NCBI GenBank assembly: GCA_945871455.1
Contig: CAMBXJ010000308.1
Coordinates: forward strand, 1-5,667
DNA length: 5,667 nt
Origin: Asaia bogorensis
GTDB lineage: Bacteria; Pseudomonadota; Alphaproteobacteria; Acetobacterales; Acetobacteraceae
Direction: 5' to 3'
Notes under the pieces: generated by a model
The model's input: only the letters and a program-made list of their open reading frames with translations
Database searches by the model: none
What the model was told of the DNA's origin: nothing
In this document: positions 1 to 5,280 of the stretch, piece after piece
Position numbering within the stretch: position 1 is the first letter of the stretch
Layout: each line of letters opens with the position of its first letter
Translations under genes and position numbers: made by a program

Positions 1-2
1 CC

Positions 3-215
3 TACAAGGACCTGGTCGGTTTCGACTTCGACTCCAGCGAGGTCAATGAAGCCATGTGGACTGGTCGGTTGTCAGATGGAGTCTATGCCTTCCCCGGTCA
101 GCGACCTTCGCGCTCTGCGAAGAAGCGCTCGGCGAGACCCGCGGTCTGCCGGCGCAGGTCTCGGATTTGCTGCCCGTACCGCAGCGCAGCACCGATCTCG
201 TTCGCCTCGGCGTAG
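3..215 (+). CDS. 3' fragment of an unidentified gene, possibly cut by the recombinase module
   Basis: This frame is open from the window edge to a TAG at 213-215. It begins YKDLVGFDFDSSEVNEAMW, and up to about base 59 nearly every codon ends in G or C and the residue mix is protein-like. After about base 60 third positions become mixed (act, ggt, tca, gat, gga, tat). From base 98 the frame lies antisense to the small recombinase gene and turns into an Arg/Ser-rich shadow. My inference is that 3 to about 59 is the true coding end of a plus-strand gene and that the remainder is fusion into the neighbouring element. The family is not recognised from this short piece. It could instead be a normal gene that happens to end by overlapping its convergent neighbour, or a chance open stretch. 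Confidence 0.3.
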   Translation, partial: YKDLVGFDFDSSEVNEAMWTGRLSDGVYAFPGQRPSRSAKKRSARPAVCRRRSRICCPYRSAAPISFASA

Positions 216-1183
216 TGAAGGAGCGAGACCCGCGGCGTGTGGCCCATCGTCTCGGCCGCATCGAAGGCGGCCTCCGGGGAGCGCCGTGCGGCGGTTGAAC
301 GCAACCACTTTCTAGCCGTGTGTGGCCCTGCGGCCTCGCCGAACCATTCCCGTATCCGTCGCCGGAAAATCCGTGTCAGGCCGGCGTGGTCGAGCGGCTC
401 GCCCCGGTCGCCGAGCCAGAGGGTGTCCGTCACCGCCGCATTGTCGAACAACGACCGGCCCTCGGACAGATAATCGCGCATCAGCGCGCTACATGCCTCA
501 TCCAGTGGCAGGAGGTTCTGGTGGCGGCCTCCCTTTACGTCTTCGGCTGGGAAGCGGCATTCGAAGCACCCGCCGTGCAGCTCTCTGATGTGCGTGCCCA
601 GCCGCATGGCGGCGACGCTCGAAACCCGCGGTCCGCCCATCACGAACAGCCCCATCAGTGCGGCATCCCGTGACGAGGTCCGCCGTGTGTCCGGGTCGCG
701 GGCCTGCAGTCCCGCCTCATGCAGCGCACGGACGTGCCGCATGACATCCATTGTATCGCGCGGCACAAACGGTTTCGGTTTGCTCGGAAGGAGGCTGGCC
801 AATGGCATGCCGCGCGGCTTCAGGATAAACGACGTGTCGCTTGACGGCGCGACAAGACGAAGGGTCGCATGCAGGGACATCAGGTAAAGCGCGATCGTGC
901 TGTCGATCCGTCCTGCTCCGCGCATCGCCTCGACCCAGCCGTCAAGCCGTTTCAGTGTCACGCGCGCGTCGGGCAAGGCCACAGGGTCCAGCTCATCGCT
1001 GTCGACCAGGTAGCGCAGCCAGATTCCGTAGGCCGTGCGATAGATCTTGGCGGTTCGCGGGCTCAGATCGTGACCAGCCCCAGTGGGGCCGAACAGGCTG
1101 TGATGCGCCGTGAAAGCCTCGTCCCAGGCCGTCCGATCTGCGGCAGGCCACGCCGAGACGGGCAACGGACTTAGCCTTGCCAT
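98..1183 (-). CDS. tyrosine recombinase (small, 361 aa), integrase family
   Basis: This is a site-specific DNA recombinase that would cut and rejoin DNA through a covalent 3'-phosphotyrosine. An N-terminal helical core-binding region covers about residues 40-135 (SPRTAKIYRTAYGIWLRYLV and following helices). The catalytic domain runs from about 140 to 345. Visible active-site residues are Arg186 in GPRVSSVAAMRLG, a probable Lys217 in the beta-hairpin (DVKGGRHQNLLPL), His288-x-x-Arg291 in PHTARKWLRS, His315 in MGHTP and the nucleophile Tyr324 in LLHYAEA. All are present, so the enzyme should be active. The start at 1183 is supported by GGAGGG four bases upstream. It overlaps the end of the larger recombinase gene by 13 bases, which suggests translational coupling and equal dosage. 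The length matches Tn554 TnpA-type and phage integrases; the exact subfamily is not certain. Confidence 0.92.
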   Translation of the reverse strand: MARLSPLPVSAWPAADRTAWDEAFTAHHSLFGPTGAGHDLSPRTAKIYRTAYGIWLRYLVDSDELDPVALPDARVTLKRLDGWVEAMRGAGRIDSTIALYLMSLHATLRLVAPSSDTSFILKPRGMPLASLLPSKPKPFVPRDTMDVMRHVRALHEAGLQARDPDTRRTSSRDAALMGLFVMGGPRVSSVAAMRLGTHIRELHGGCFECRFPAEDVKGGRHQNLLPLDEACSALMRDYLSEGRSLFDNAAVTDTLWLGDRGEPLDHAGLTRIFRRRIREWFGEAAGPHTARKWLRSTAARRSPEAAFDAAETMGHTPRVSLLHYAEANEIGAALRYGQQIRDLRRQTAGLAERFFAEREGR

Positions 1184-3117
1184 GGTGCCCTCCGTGACTT
1201 CAGCTTGCGTTCAAGGTCGGGAAAGTACGCCTCTGCCAGGCGCTTTGTCTTGCGCCGCTCCTGGGAGACCGTGGCCGAGAGCCGGATGGCGGCCGCGCGT
1301 TGATCGTTTCGCCGATAGAACATTAGCGCTGTTTCGAGACTGCTATGGCCAAGCACGGCACGGAGATCGTCGATCGCATGCGGGTTTCGCTCGAGGATCA
1401 ACGCGCCGACGAAGGCCCGGAAGGCGTGCGGATTGACGCGTATGCCGATGACATCATGCAGGATCTCGGTGATCGCCGTCGCGAACGACGCCTTCTCACG
1501 TGGCCGGCCGGCCGACACCTGGCCCGGAAAAACCCAGTTCATATCGGCGTTCGGCAACGCGGGTCGATAGTTCTCCAGGTAGTCGCGAATGCGCGCGATA
1601 GTCTCGTCCCCCAACGGGAATTCAACGAGTTTGCCGGTCTTGCTGGTGGCTACGCGCACCGTTCCGCTCCATCGCCCGCGGCCCCTTGAGGTCAGTATCA
1701 GCTCTTCGCCCAGGCGCAAGGCTTGCAGATCGGAGCGCCTGAGGGGGGCGTGCAGGAGGATTTCGATGGCGACCGCAAGACCGGCGAGCCACCCGGCATC
1801 CACCGGGCGCGGCGGATGAAACACATCCTTACGGTCGGTCCACCCATCCCGCAGGCGCGCCGCGCGCTTCAGGAGGGGCGAGGGTGCATGCAGAAGGGCC
1901 GCCCGTATCGTGGGATCGTCGAGCTTGTCGAGAAGGGCCGCGTTGCGTTCCGTCATCTCGGTGCGCTGCTTGGGTGCGGCGGGCTTTAGCAGCGCCTTCA
2001 GTTTGCCCCATTCTCCGGGCGGCAGCTCGAGGTATTGGGCGACCGAGGCCACTGTCGTGGCGAGATGGCCAAGGTCGGTCGTCACCTGCTCGCCGGCCCT
2101 ACGATAGTGCCAATCGAGGGCCGTCTTCACGAACCGTGTAGAGATGACGACATCCAGCGAGTCAATCTCGGCCATGGGAATCCCGCCCTGCACGGCGCCC
2201 CACAGCAGGCGACGCAGGTTGTAGCGGTGGTTGGTGACCGTTGAAGGTTTGACTACGCGGTGTTGCGGCCCTGTATAGAGACCGCCGCCGCCGCCGCTGG
2301 GGGCCCCGATACCGGCCACGTAGGCGGCGACGCCCTCCTGCAGCCCCGGGGGGTAAGCCTCGAAGGGAGCTGACCGATGCAGCGTCTGCCCGGTCACGCC
2401 CAACCGCACCGCCGGCCACCCCTCGATATCGCGGCTCGCGTGGTTCCACTGCGAGGCCACCCGCCGCGCATGATTGCCCGATGTCCCGCCGCCACGCGTC
2501 GCAGTGCGATGTTGAGAGTACGTTTCGAGCGTCATGCCGCCGACCTCTTCCGGGGCGATCCCCTCGCTCGCGCAGAAACCGATAAAGGACCTGAGCCGCA
2601 GAAAGTCTTGGCCGCCGGGCAACCGCGAGAGCAGCTCGGTCCAGGCCGGATGGTCAGCCTTTTGGGGCCTGATACGCTCTGGTGCCAGAAGCCCGAACCG
2701 GCGCAGGACCTGGCGCAGTGCGATGCCGTAGTTGATGAACGTTCCCGCTTTTACGCCAAGCGTCACGGGGCGGGCGCGCTCCAGCAGCGTGAGCAATTCA
2801 CCCGGATCGAAGCGGACGGCTTCGGCCGGCTTGCCGGCGAGACGCGCGACGGCGCGCAGCGTAGAGGTGATGGTGCTGCGCCGGTGCGCGGAGAGGTCGG
2901 CGCAACCGCGAACTGCGGTGATGGCCTCCGCCACCGTGCGCGGCACGAGATGGGGCGGCGCTGGCTTCTCCGGCGGGACCGGGGGCGGGAGCTGTGTCCG
3001 TGGCGGCGCCGGAACCGGCTCCGCGAGCAGCGGGTCCGGTGGGGGGACTGGGGCCAGGATCTGTGTCTGTGCCGGGGTTGGAACCGGCTCTGGAAGCGCG
3101 AGGAGCATCTGTGACAT
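1171..3117 (-). CDS. tyrosine recombinase (large, 648 aa), integrase family
   Basis: This is a second site-specific recombinase, probably the partner of the 361-residue enzyme. Residues 1-60 are a Pro-rich, probably disordered leader. Three helical stretches follow at about 65-145, 162-204 and 287-364 that look like DNA-gripping core-binding segments. The catalytic domain covers about 440-610. Catalytic residues seen are Arg460 (PLRRSDLQALRLG), a Lys in SKTGKLVEFPL (493 or 496), His564-x-x-Arg567 (NPHAFRAF), His591 (VLGHSSLETA) and Tyr601 (LMFYRR). A basic tail (RRKTKR, KLKSRR) ends the protein. The length is far above the usual 300-400 of integrases but close to Tn554 TnpB. I chose the ATG at 3117 because AAGGAA lies seven bases upstream; an in-frame ATG at 3156 would add 13 residues but lacks that support. 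Confidence 0.9.
   Translation of the reverse strand: MSQMLLALPEPVPTPAQTQILAPVPPPDPLLAEPVPAPPRTQLPPPVPPEKPAPPHLVPRTVAEAITAVRGCADLSAHRRSTITSTLRAVARLAGKPAEAVRFDPGELLTLLERARPVTLGVKAGTFINYGIALRQVLRRFGLLAPERIRPQKADHPAWTELLSRLPGGQDFLRLRSFIGFCASEGIAPEEVGGMTLETYSQHRTATRGGGTSGNHARRVASQWNHASRDIEGWPAVRLGVTGQTLHRSAPFEAYPPGLQEGVAAYVAGIGAPSGGGGGLYTGPQHRVVKPSTVTNHRYNLRRLLWGAVQGGIPMAEIDSLDVVISTRFVKTALDWHYRRAGEQVTTDLGHLATTVASVAQYLELPPGEWGKLKALLKPAAPKQRTEMTERNAALLDKLDDPTIRAALLHAPSPLLKRAARLRDGWTDRKDVFHPPRPVDAGWLAGLAVAIEILLHAPLRRSDLQALRLGEELILTSRGRGRWSGTVRVATSKTGKLVEFPLGDETIARIRDYLENYRPALPNADMNWVFPGQVSAGRPREKASFATAITEILHDVIGIRVNPHAFRAFVGALILERNPHAIDDLRAVLGHSSLETALMFYRRNDQRAAAIRLSATVSQERRKTKRLAEAYFPDLERKLKSRRAPWQG
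1188..1193 (-). promoter_or_regulatory. ribosome binding site of the small recombinase, inside the end of the large one
   Basis: The minus strand reads GGAGGG-CACC-ATG. This strong Shine-Dalgarno lies within the last codons of the 648-residue recombinase gene, whose TAA stop (1173-1171) is downstream of the ATG at 1183. The arrangement fits reinitiation or coupled translation and fixes the start of the 361-residue protein. Confidence 0.7.
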
Positions 3118-3124
3118 GGCGGAA

Positions 3125-3130
3125 TTCCTT
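3125..3130 (-). promoter_or_regulatory. ribosome binding site of the large recombinase
   Basis: The minus strand reads AAGGAA, then seven bases, then ATG (3117-3115). This decides the start at 3117 over the more upstream in-frame ATG at 3156. Confidence 0.65.
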
Positions 3131-3205
3131 GTAGGCGAACGCGGTCGGAAAATCACGGAAATTTGTGGGAACGGGTGGCATGCAGACCATCAAACTGAGT
3201 GTCGT

Positions 3206-3223
3206 CCCTTTCCATCCAAAGGG
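3206..3223. repeat. short inverted repeat between the HTH gene and the large recombinase
   Basis: CCCTTT and AAAGGG form a perfect 6-bp stem around a 6-base loop. It sits in the 123-bp gap (3118-3240) between the end of the helix-turn-helix gene and the start of the large recombinase. No U-tract follows on either strand, so it is not a standard intrinsic terminator. It could be a protein site, a weak transcript hairpin or chance. Confidence 0.3.
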
Positions 3224-3240
3224 TGTATCCATCTGTAAAA

Positions 3241-3801
3241 TCAGGATCTCCTGTCATGCTTGCGATGGCCCTGCCGGATCAGGGTCTCGACCTCGGCAAT
3301 CGAGAAATAACGGCGCCCGCGGATGCGCTGAGGGATCAGGATGCCGGCAGTTTCCCAGTTCGCCAGGGTCCGCAGGGTGACGCTGAACGTCTCGGCGACC
3401 TCCCCTGCGGTCAGCACGGCCTGCCCTGGCATCCGATCGTTCGCCACGAGGGCGTCTGGTCGCTGCTCCCCCGCCCGCTCGAAGAGAGCGGCAGAAGTTG
3501 CGGCGGCCCGGGAAGGCGTGGGCGACGCGTGAGCCGCCGCCAGGATCCCGGTGGCCGACAGCAGGGACGGGAAATCGAGCCCCGGCACGACGCCGCCCTC
3601 TCGGCCCTCCCGGTCGCCCGTCTCGACAGACGACGGGTGGGATGTGGTGAAGGGAGGGGGTTGAAGGTCATCGGACGCGGGCAGGTGCCCAGCCTCGACA
3701 GGGTGCCTGCCTGGCGCCGCGCGAGAACCCTGGCGAGGCGGTCCGGGTCTCGTGGGAGGAATTGCCATCCGCGGGGGATGGGAAGGCGGGGTGGGTGACA
3801 T
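3241..3801 (-). CDS. helix-turn-helix (MerR/excisionase-like) DNA-binding protein with Pro-rich N-terminus
   Basis: The C-terminal part, about residues 129-178 of 186, reads LTAGEVAETFSVTLRTLANW, followed by a wing-like segment and SIAEVETLI. This is the pattern of MerR/BldC-type and excisionase helix-turn-helix domains: a two-helix reader, a conserved W, a basic wing (RIRGRRYF) and a closing helix. Residues 1 to about 75 are Pro/Ser/Gly-rich, and 75-120 are Ala-rich and possibly helical. From its place upstream of two recombinase genes I infer a recombination directionality factor (Xis-like), an accessory site-binding protein or a regulator of the module. The start at 3801 is preceded by GAGGG at five bases. 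In-frame ATGs upstream at 3855 and downstream at 3768 and 3430 have weaker context. No catalytic residues are present. The DNA-binding domain is secure; the role and the full N-terminus are less so. Confidence 0.75.
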   Translation of the reverse strand: MSPTPPSHPPRMAIPPTRPGPPRQGSRAAPGRHPVEAGHLPASDDLQPPPFTTSHPSSVETGDREGREGGVVPGLDFPSLLSATGILAAAHASPTPSRAAATSAALFERAGEQRPDALVANDRMPGQAVLTAGEVAETFSVTLRTLANWETAGILIPQRIRGRRYFSIAEVETLIRQGHRKHDRRS

Positions 3802-3983
3802 GGTGGCCCTCGTTTCTGAAGGCCTCTGTGCACAGGGGGGCCGTTCCCCAACCAAGCCCGTAATCGGTCTGCAAGCACTTTTTTGCGGTTCCCGCAGTTT
3901 TCTGGCGATCGCGGGCGGGGCCTCTGCTGGGCCTGTGGCGGTCGCGAACGCATCAGTAAACCATTGATAGGACGATATATTAT
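3802..3983. other. divergent intergenic region, likely containing the right boundary of the module
   Basis: This is the space between the HTH gene (minus strand) and the TetR promoter (plus strand). It contains no gene. Visible structure is the palindrome CTGTGCACAG (3826-3835), a T6 run (3879-3884) leading into the small hairpin TGCGG-TTC-CCGCA (3884-3896), and GCGATCGC near 3904. From about 3955 the composition turns AT-rich. A minus-strand promoter for the module should lie here, but I found no convincing -35/-10 pair. No sequence here matches the other side of the module well enough to call an attachment site. Confidence 0.4.
3807..3811 (-). promoter_or_regulatory. ribosome binding site of the HTH gene
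   Basis: The minus strand reads GAGGG-CCACC-ATG, giving a moderate Shine-Dalgarno five bases before the ATG at 3801. It is the best context among the candidate starts of this frame. Confidence 0.5.
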
Positions 3984-4004
3984 TATTAGAGTTTTACTCT
4001 AATA
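3984..4004. promoter_or_regulatory. operator 1, perfect palindrome, probable TetR-protein site
   Basis: Arms TATTAGAGT and ACTCTAATA are perfect complements around a TTT spacer, giving a 21-base site. The core TAGAGT-N3-ACTCTA has the same form as a second site at 4023-4037. It overlaps the candidate -35 box at 3993-3998. From family knowledge, TetR-type dimers bind palindromes of about this size in their own promoters, so autorepression is the likely role. Confidence 0.75.
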
Positions 4005-4022
4005 GCCGACCATGGGTAGAAT
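3993..4022 (+). promoter_or_regulatory. sigma70-like promoter of the TetR-family gene
   Basis: TTTACT (3993-3998; four of six match TTGACA) and TAGAAT (4017-4022; five of six match TATAAT) are separated by 18 bases. A transcript would begin near 4029, about 20 bases before the TTG start. Operator 1 covers the -35 box, and operator 2 begins immediately after the -10 box and covers the start point. A repressor could therefore block both polymerase contacts. A second, weaker option is TTGATA at 3964-3969 with TAGAGT at 3987-3992. Confidence 0.55.
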
Positions 4023-4037
4023 TAGAGCGTTGCTCTA
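4023..4037. promoter_or_regulatory. operator 2, perfect palindrome, probable TetR-protein site
   Basis: TAGAGC-GTT-GCTCTA is a perfect 15-base inverted repeat of the same pattern as operator 1, with centres 36 bases apart. It spans the predicted transcription start and ends 11 bases before the TTG start codon. It differs from operator 1 only at the inner base pair of each arm and in the spacer, which argues that both are bound by one protein. Confidence 0.75.
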
Positions 4038-4048
4038 TGATGTGATCT

Positions 4049-4708
4049 TTGGCGACGGACATAAAATCCCGCATCCTGACCGCGGCCATGAAGGCCTTCC
4101 TCGACGGCGGCTTCGAGGTCCCGATCAGCCGGATCCGGACCGATGCCGGGCTCAGCAACGGCAGCTTCTTTCACCTGTTCAAAACCAGGCACGCGCTGGT
4201 CCAGGCGGTGGTGGGCGAGATCCTCGCCGAACGCCAGACGGCAAGGATGATGGCCTTCACGGCCCCGGGGACCACGGGGGAAGCAGCCGTGACCGGTGCG
4301 GTGACGGCCTTTCTGCGATGGTGTGAAACCGAGGCCGGCCATGCCCGGTTGCTGCTGATCCTGCCCGCCGGCGTCCCCGACCCTGATCACGCGGCGGCGG
4401 GCGGGGCGGCCAGTCCGCGGGAGGAGATCGAAATCCTCGAAGCCTGGGCCGCGCCGCTGATCGAACGCGGAGAGATCAGACCCCTGTCGGGTGGGCGCCT
4501 CCATGCCCTTATCTTCGGGCCGGCCGAACTGGCGGTCCGCCAATGGCTTCAGGCCGCCTCCGCCGAAAACCCGCTGTCGTTTGCCCAGGATCTGGGGGAG
4601 GCGGCCTGGGCGGCGATCAAGGCCAGACCTGTGCCGCCATCCGTTAGGAGCCGCCGTCCCACCAGGCCGGAACCGGCGGATCAGCCTCAGAACATGCTGC
4701 CTTTTTGA
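4049..4708 (+). CDS. TetR/AcrR-family transcriptional repressor
   Basis: This is a 219-residue DNA-binding repressor of usual family length. The N-terminal helix-turn-helix is clear: KSRILTAAMKAFLDGGFE (6-23) as helix 1, PISRIRTDAGLS (25-36), and the recognition segment NGSFFHLFKTRHAL (37-50). Residues 55-190 form the helical ligand-binding and dimerisation domain, including GRLHALIFGPAELAVRQWL (149-167). A Pro/Arg-rich tail closes the protein. The ligand and targets are unknown. Two palindromic operators in its own promoter imply autorepression. The only start that leaves the first helix intact is TTG at 4049; an in-frame ATG-ATG at 4037-4042 is followed by TGA at 4043, and no strong Shine-Dalgarno precedes the TTG. 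Expression may thus be weak, or the gene may be 5'-damaged. No efflux pump or enzyme gene, the usual target of such repressors, follows within the window. Confidence 0.88.
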   Translation: MATDIKSRILTAAMKAFLDGGFEVPISRIRTDAGLSNGSFFHLFKTRHALVQAVVGEILAERQTARMMAFTAPGTTGEAAVTGAVTAFLRWCETEAGHARLLLILPAGVPDPDHAAAGGAASPREEIEILEAWAAPLIERGEIRPLSGGRLHALIFGPAELAVRQWLQAASAENPLSFAQDLGEAAWAAIKARPVPPSVRSRRPTRPEPADQPQNMLPF

Positions 4709-4788
4709 AGCAAGAGTATCGCATCCTCCCAGGTCAGCCGGCGGCATGCGGATAGCGTGAGGCAGGGGGTTCGGCCGTGAGATGCAAA

Positions 4789-4816
4789 AAGCCCCACGGT
4801 GGATACCGTGGGGCTT
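4789..4816 (-). terminator. intrinsic terminator, best on the minus strand
   Basis: AAGCCCCACGGT and ACCGTGGGGCTT pair perfectly as a 12-bp GC-rich stem with a GGAT loop. On the minus strand the stem runs into a T5 tract (complement of A5 at 4786-4790), a textbook rho-independent terminator. On the plus strand the following bases are TTGGTCTT, a poor U-tract, although the hairpin could still end TetR transcripts whose stop codon is 80 bases upstream. The transcript it ends on the minus strand is unclear, since the nearest gene on that strand stops 465 bases away. Confidence 0.8.
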
Positions 4817-5254
4817 GGTCTTGATGGGCCGAGAGCGGCCGGGGTGCCGGACTATGGCGGCAATTCCGCCAAGGGCGTCTGTGCCGGCCGGCGGATCGGT
4901 TACCCGCTCGCCTGGAAAGGTGGCGCTGTTGCCTCCACCCGTGTGACAAACAAAGAGTTCGTGATGAGGTCATCTGGTGTGGCGGGGGCGCGAAGGGCGG
5001 CAGGAGTTTGATCGGCCCAGGTCCGAGGCCGCATTCCGTCCGGATCGCATTCCGGCGGCCGGTCGGTCTCGGCATGCATCAGTGGTCAGGAGAGGATGCC
5101 TCCCCGGGGACCGTCGGAACGATCGTTCGACATGGGGGGCCGGGGCGCCTGCCGCTGATGCCGGCCGCGGTGCGGGCGGTGCCGGAACGGAATGGGGGAG
5201 GGGCTCTCAGGCCGGCATCTTGCCGGCGACCCGCCGGAGCGGGTTTCGGGGGGT

Positions 5255-5272
5255 GGTTCGCATGAGCGAACC
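5255..5272 (-). terminator. hairpin just after the 107-residue gene, possible weak terminator
   Basis: GGTTCGC-ATGA-GCGAACC is a perfect 7-bp stem with a four-base loop, eight bases past the TAA stop (5283-5281). No U-tract follows on the minus strand (it reads A then C6). It may act as a 3'-end stabiliser or a rho-assisted pause rather than a full terminator. Confidence 0.35.
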
Positions 5273-5280
5273 GGACGGCC

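Larger units (their letters stand above)
98..3801 (-). mobile_element. three-gene tyrosine-recombinase module (minimum core of a putative mobile element)
   Basis: Three minus-strand genes in a row encode a helix-turn-helix protein, a 648-residue tyrosine recombinase and a 361-residue tyrosine recombinase; the last two overlap. Two catalytically intact recombinases in tandem are typical of self-mobilising elements rather than housekeeping XerC/XerD. From family knowledge, Tn554-type transposons carry a roughly 360-residue TnpA, a roughly 630-residue TnpB and a small TnpC, so the sizes are similar here although the order is different. The coordinates given are only the coding core. I found no terminal inverted repeats or target duplication that would fix the ends, which is expected for Tn554-like elements. 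The left boundary may lie near base 60 and the right boundary somewhere in 3802-3985. Confidence 0.5.
4709..5280. other. 572-base region without a convincing gene
   Basis: Open frames here (for example minus 5075-4734 and plus 4977-5294) have Arg/Pro/Gly-rich translations without domain-like pattern or good start context, and two of them run through the terminator hairpin. Visible structure is the strong terminator at 4789-4816, a small inverted repeat TGGCGG/CCGCCA (4855-4871), TCCCCGGGGA (5101-5110), the 12-base palindrome GAACGATCGTTC (5117-5128), GCCGGC repeated around 5213-5227, and a hairpin at 5255-5272. I see no tRNA, SRP RNA or tmRNA signature. Confidence 0.55.

Noticed and set aside
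2377..3114. Long plus-strand open frame (245 codons) antisense to the large recombinase
   Set aside because: Its translation is Arg/Gly-rich without domain pattern and mirrors the strong codon bias of the minus-strand recombinase, which has a full catalytic motif set.
1..3135. Inverted 10-bp match CCTACAAGGA at 1-10 and on the minus strand at 3135-3126, as possible element ends
   Set aside because: The second copy is just upstream of the large recombinase start and includes its ribosome binding site. In a window this size, several 10-bp matches are expected by chance.
2798..3232. Minus-strand open frame (144 codons) spanning the gap before the large recombinase
   Set aside because: It overlaps the recombinase in another frame, is low complexity after its first 45 residues and has no good ribosome binding site.
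98..3801. RIT element (three tandem tyrosine recombinases)
   Set aside because: The first gene has a helix-turn-helix and no catalytic Arg/His/Tyr motifs, so only two of the three genes are recombinases.
3884..3896. TGCGG-TTC-CCGCA hairpin as a terminator or recombinase core site
   Set aside because: The stem is only 5 bp. There is no plus-strand gene before it to terminate, and no second copy was found at the other side of the module.
4817..5030. Possible structured RNA gene such as tRNA, tmRNA or SRP RNA
   Set aside because: No TTCGA-type T-loop with matching acceptor stem, no CCA-like end and no SRP-type loop motif could be found.
4734..5075. Minus-strand open frame of 113 codons
   Set aside because: It runs through the terminator hairpin at 4789-4816, has a Pro/Arg/His-rich translation without pattern and lacks a convincing start site.
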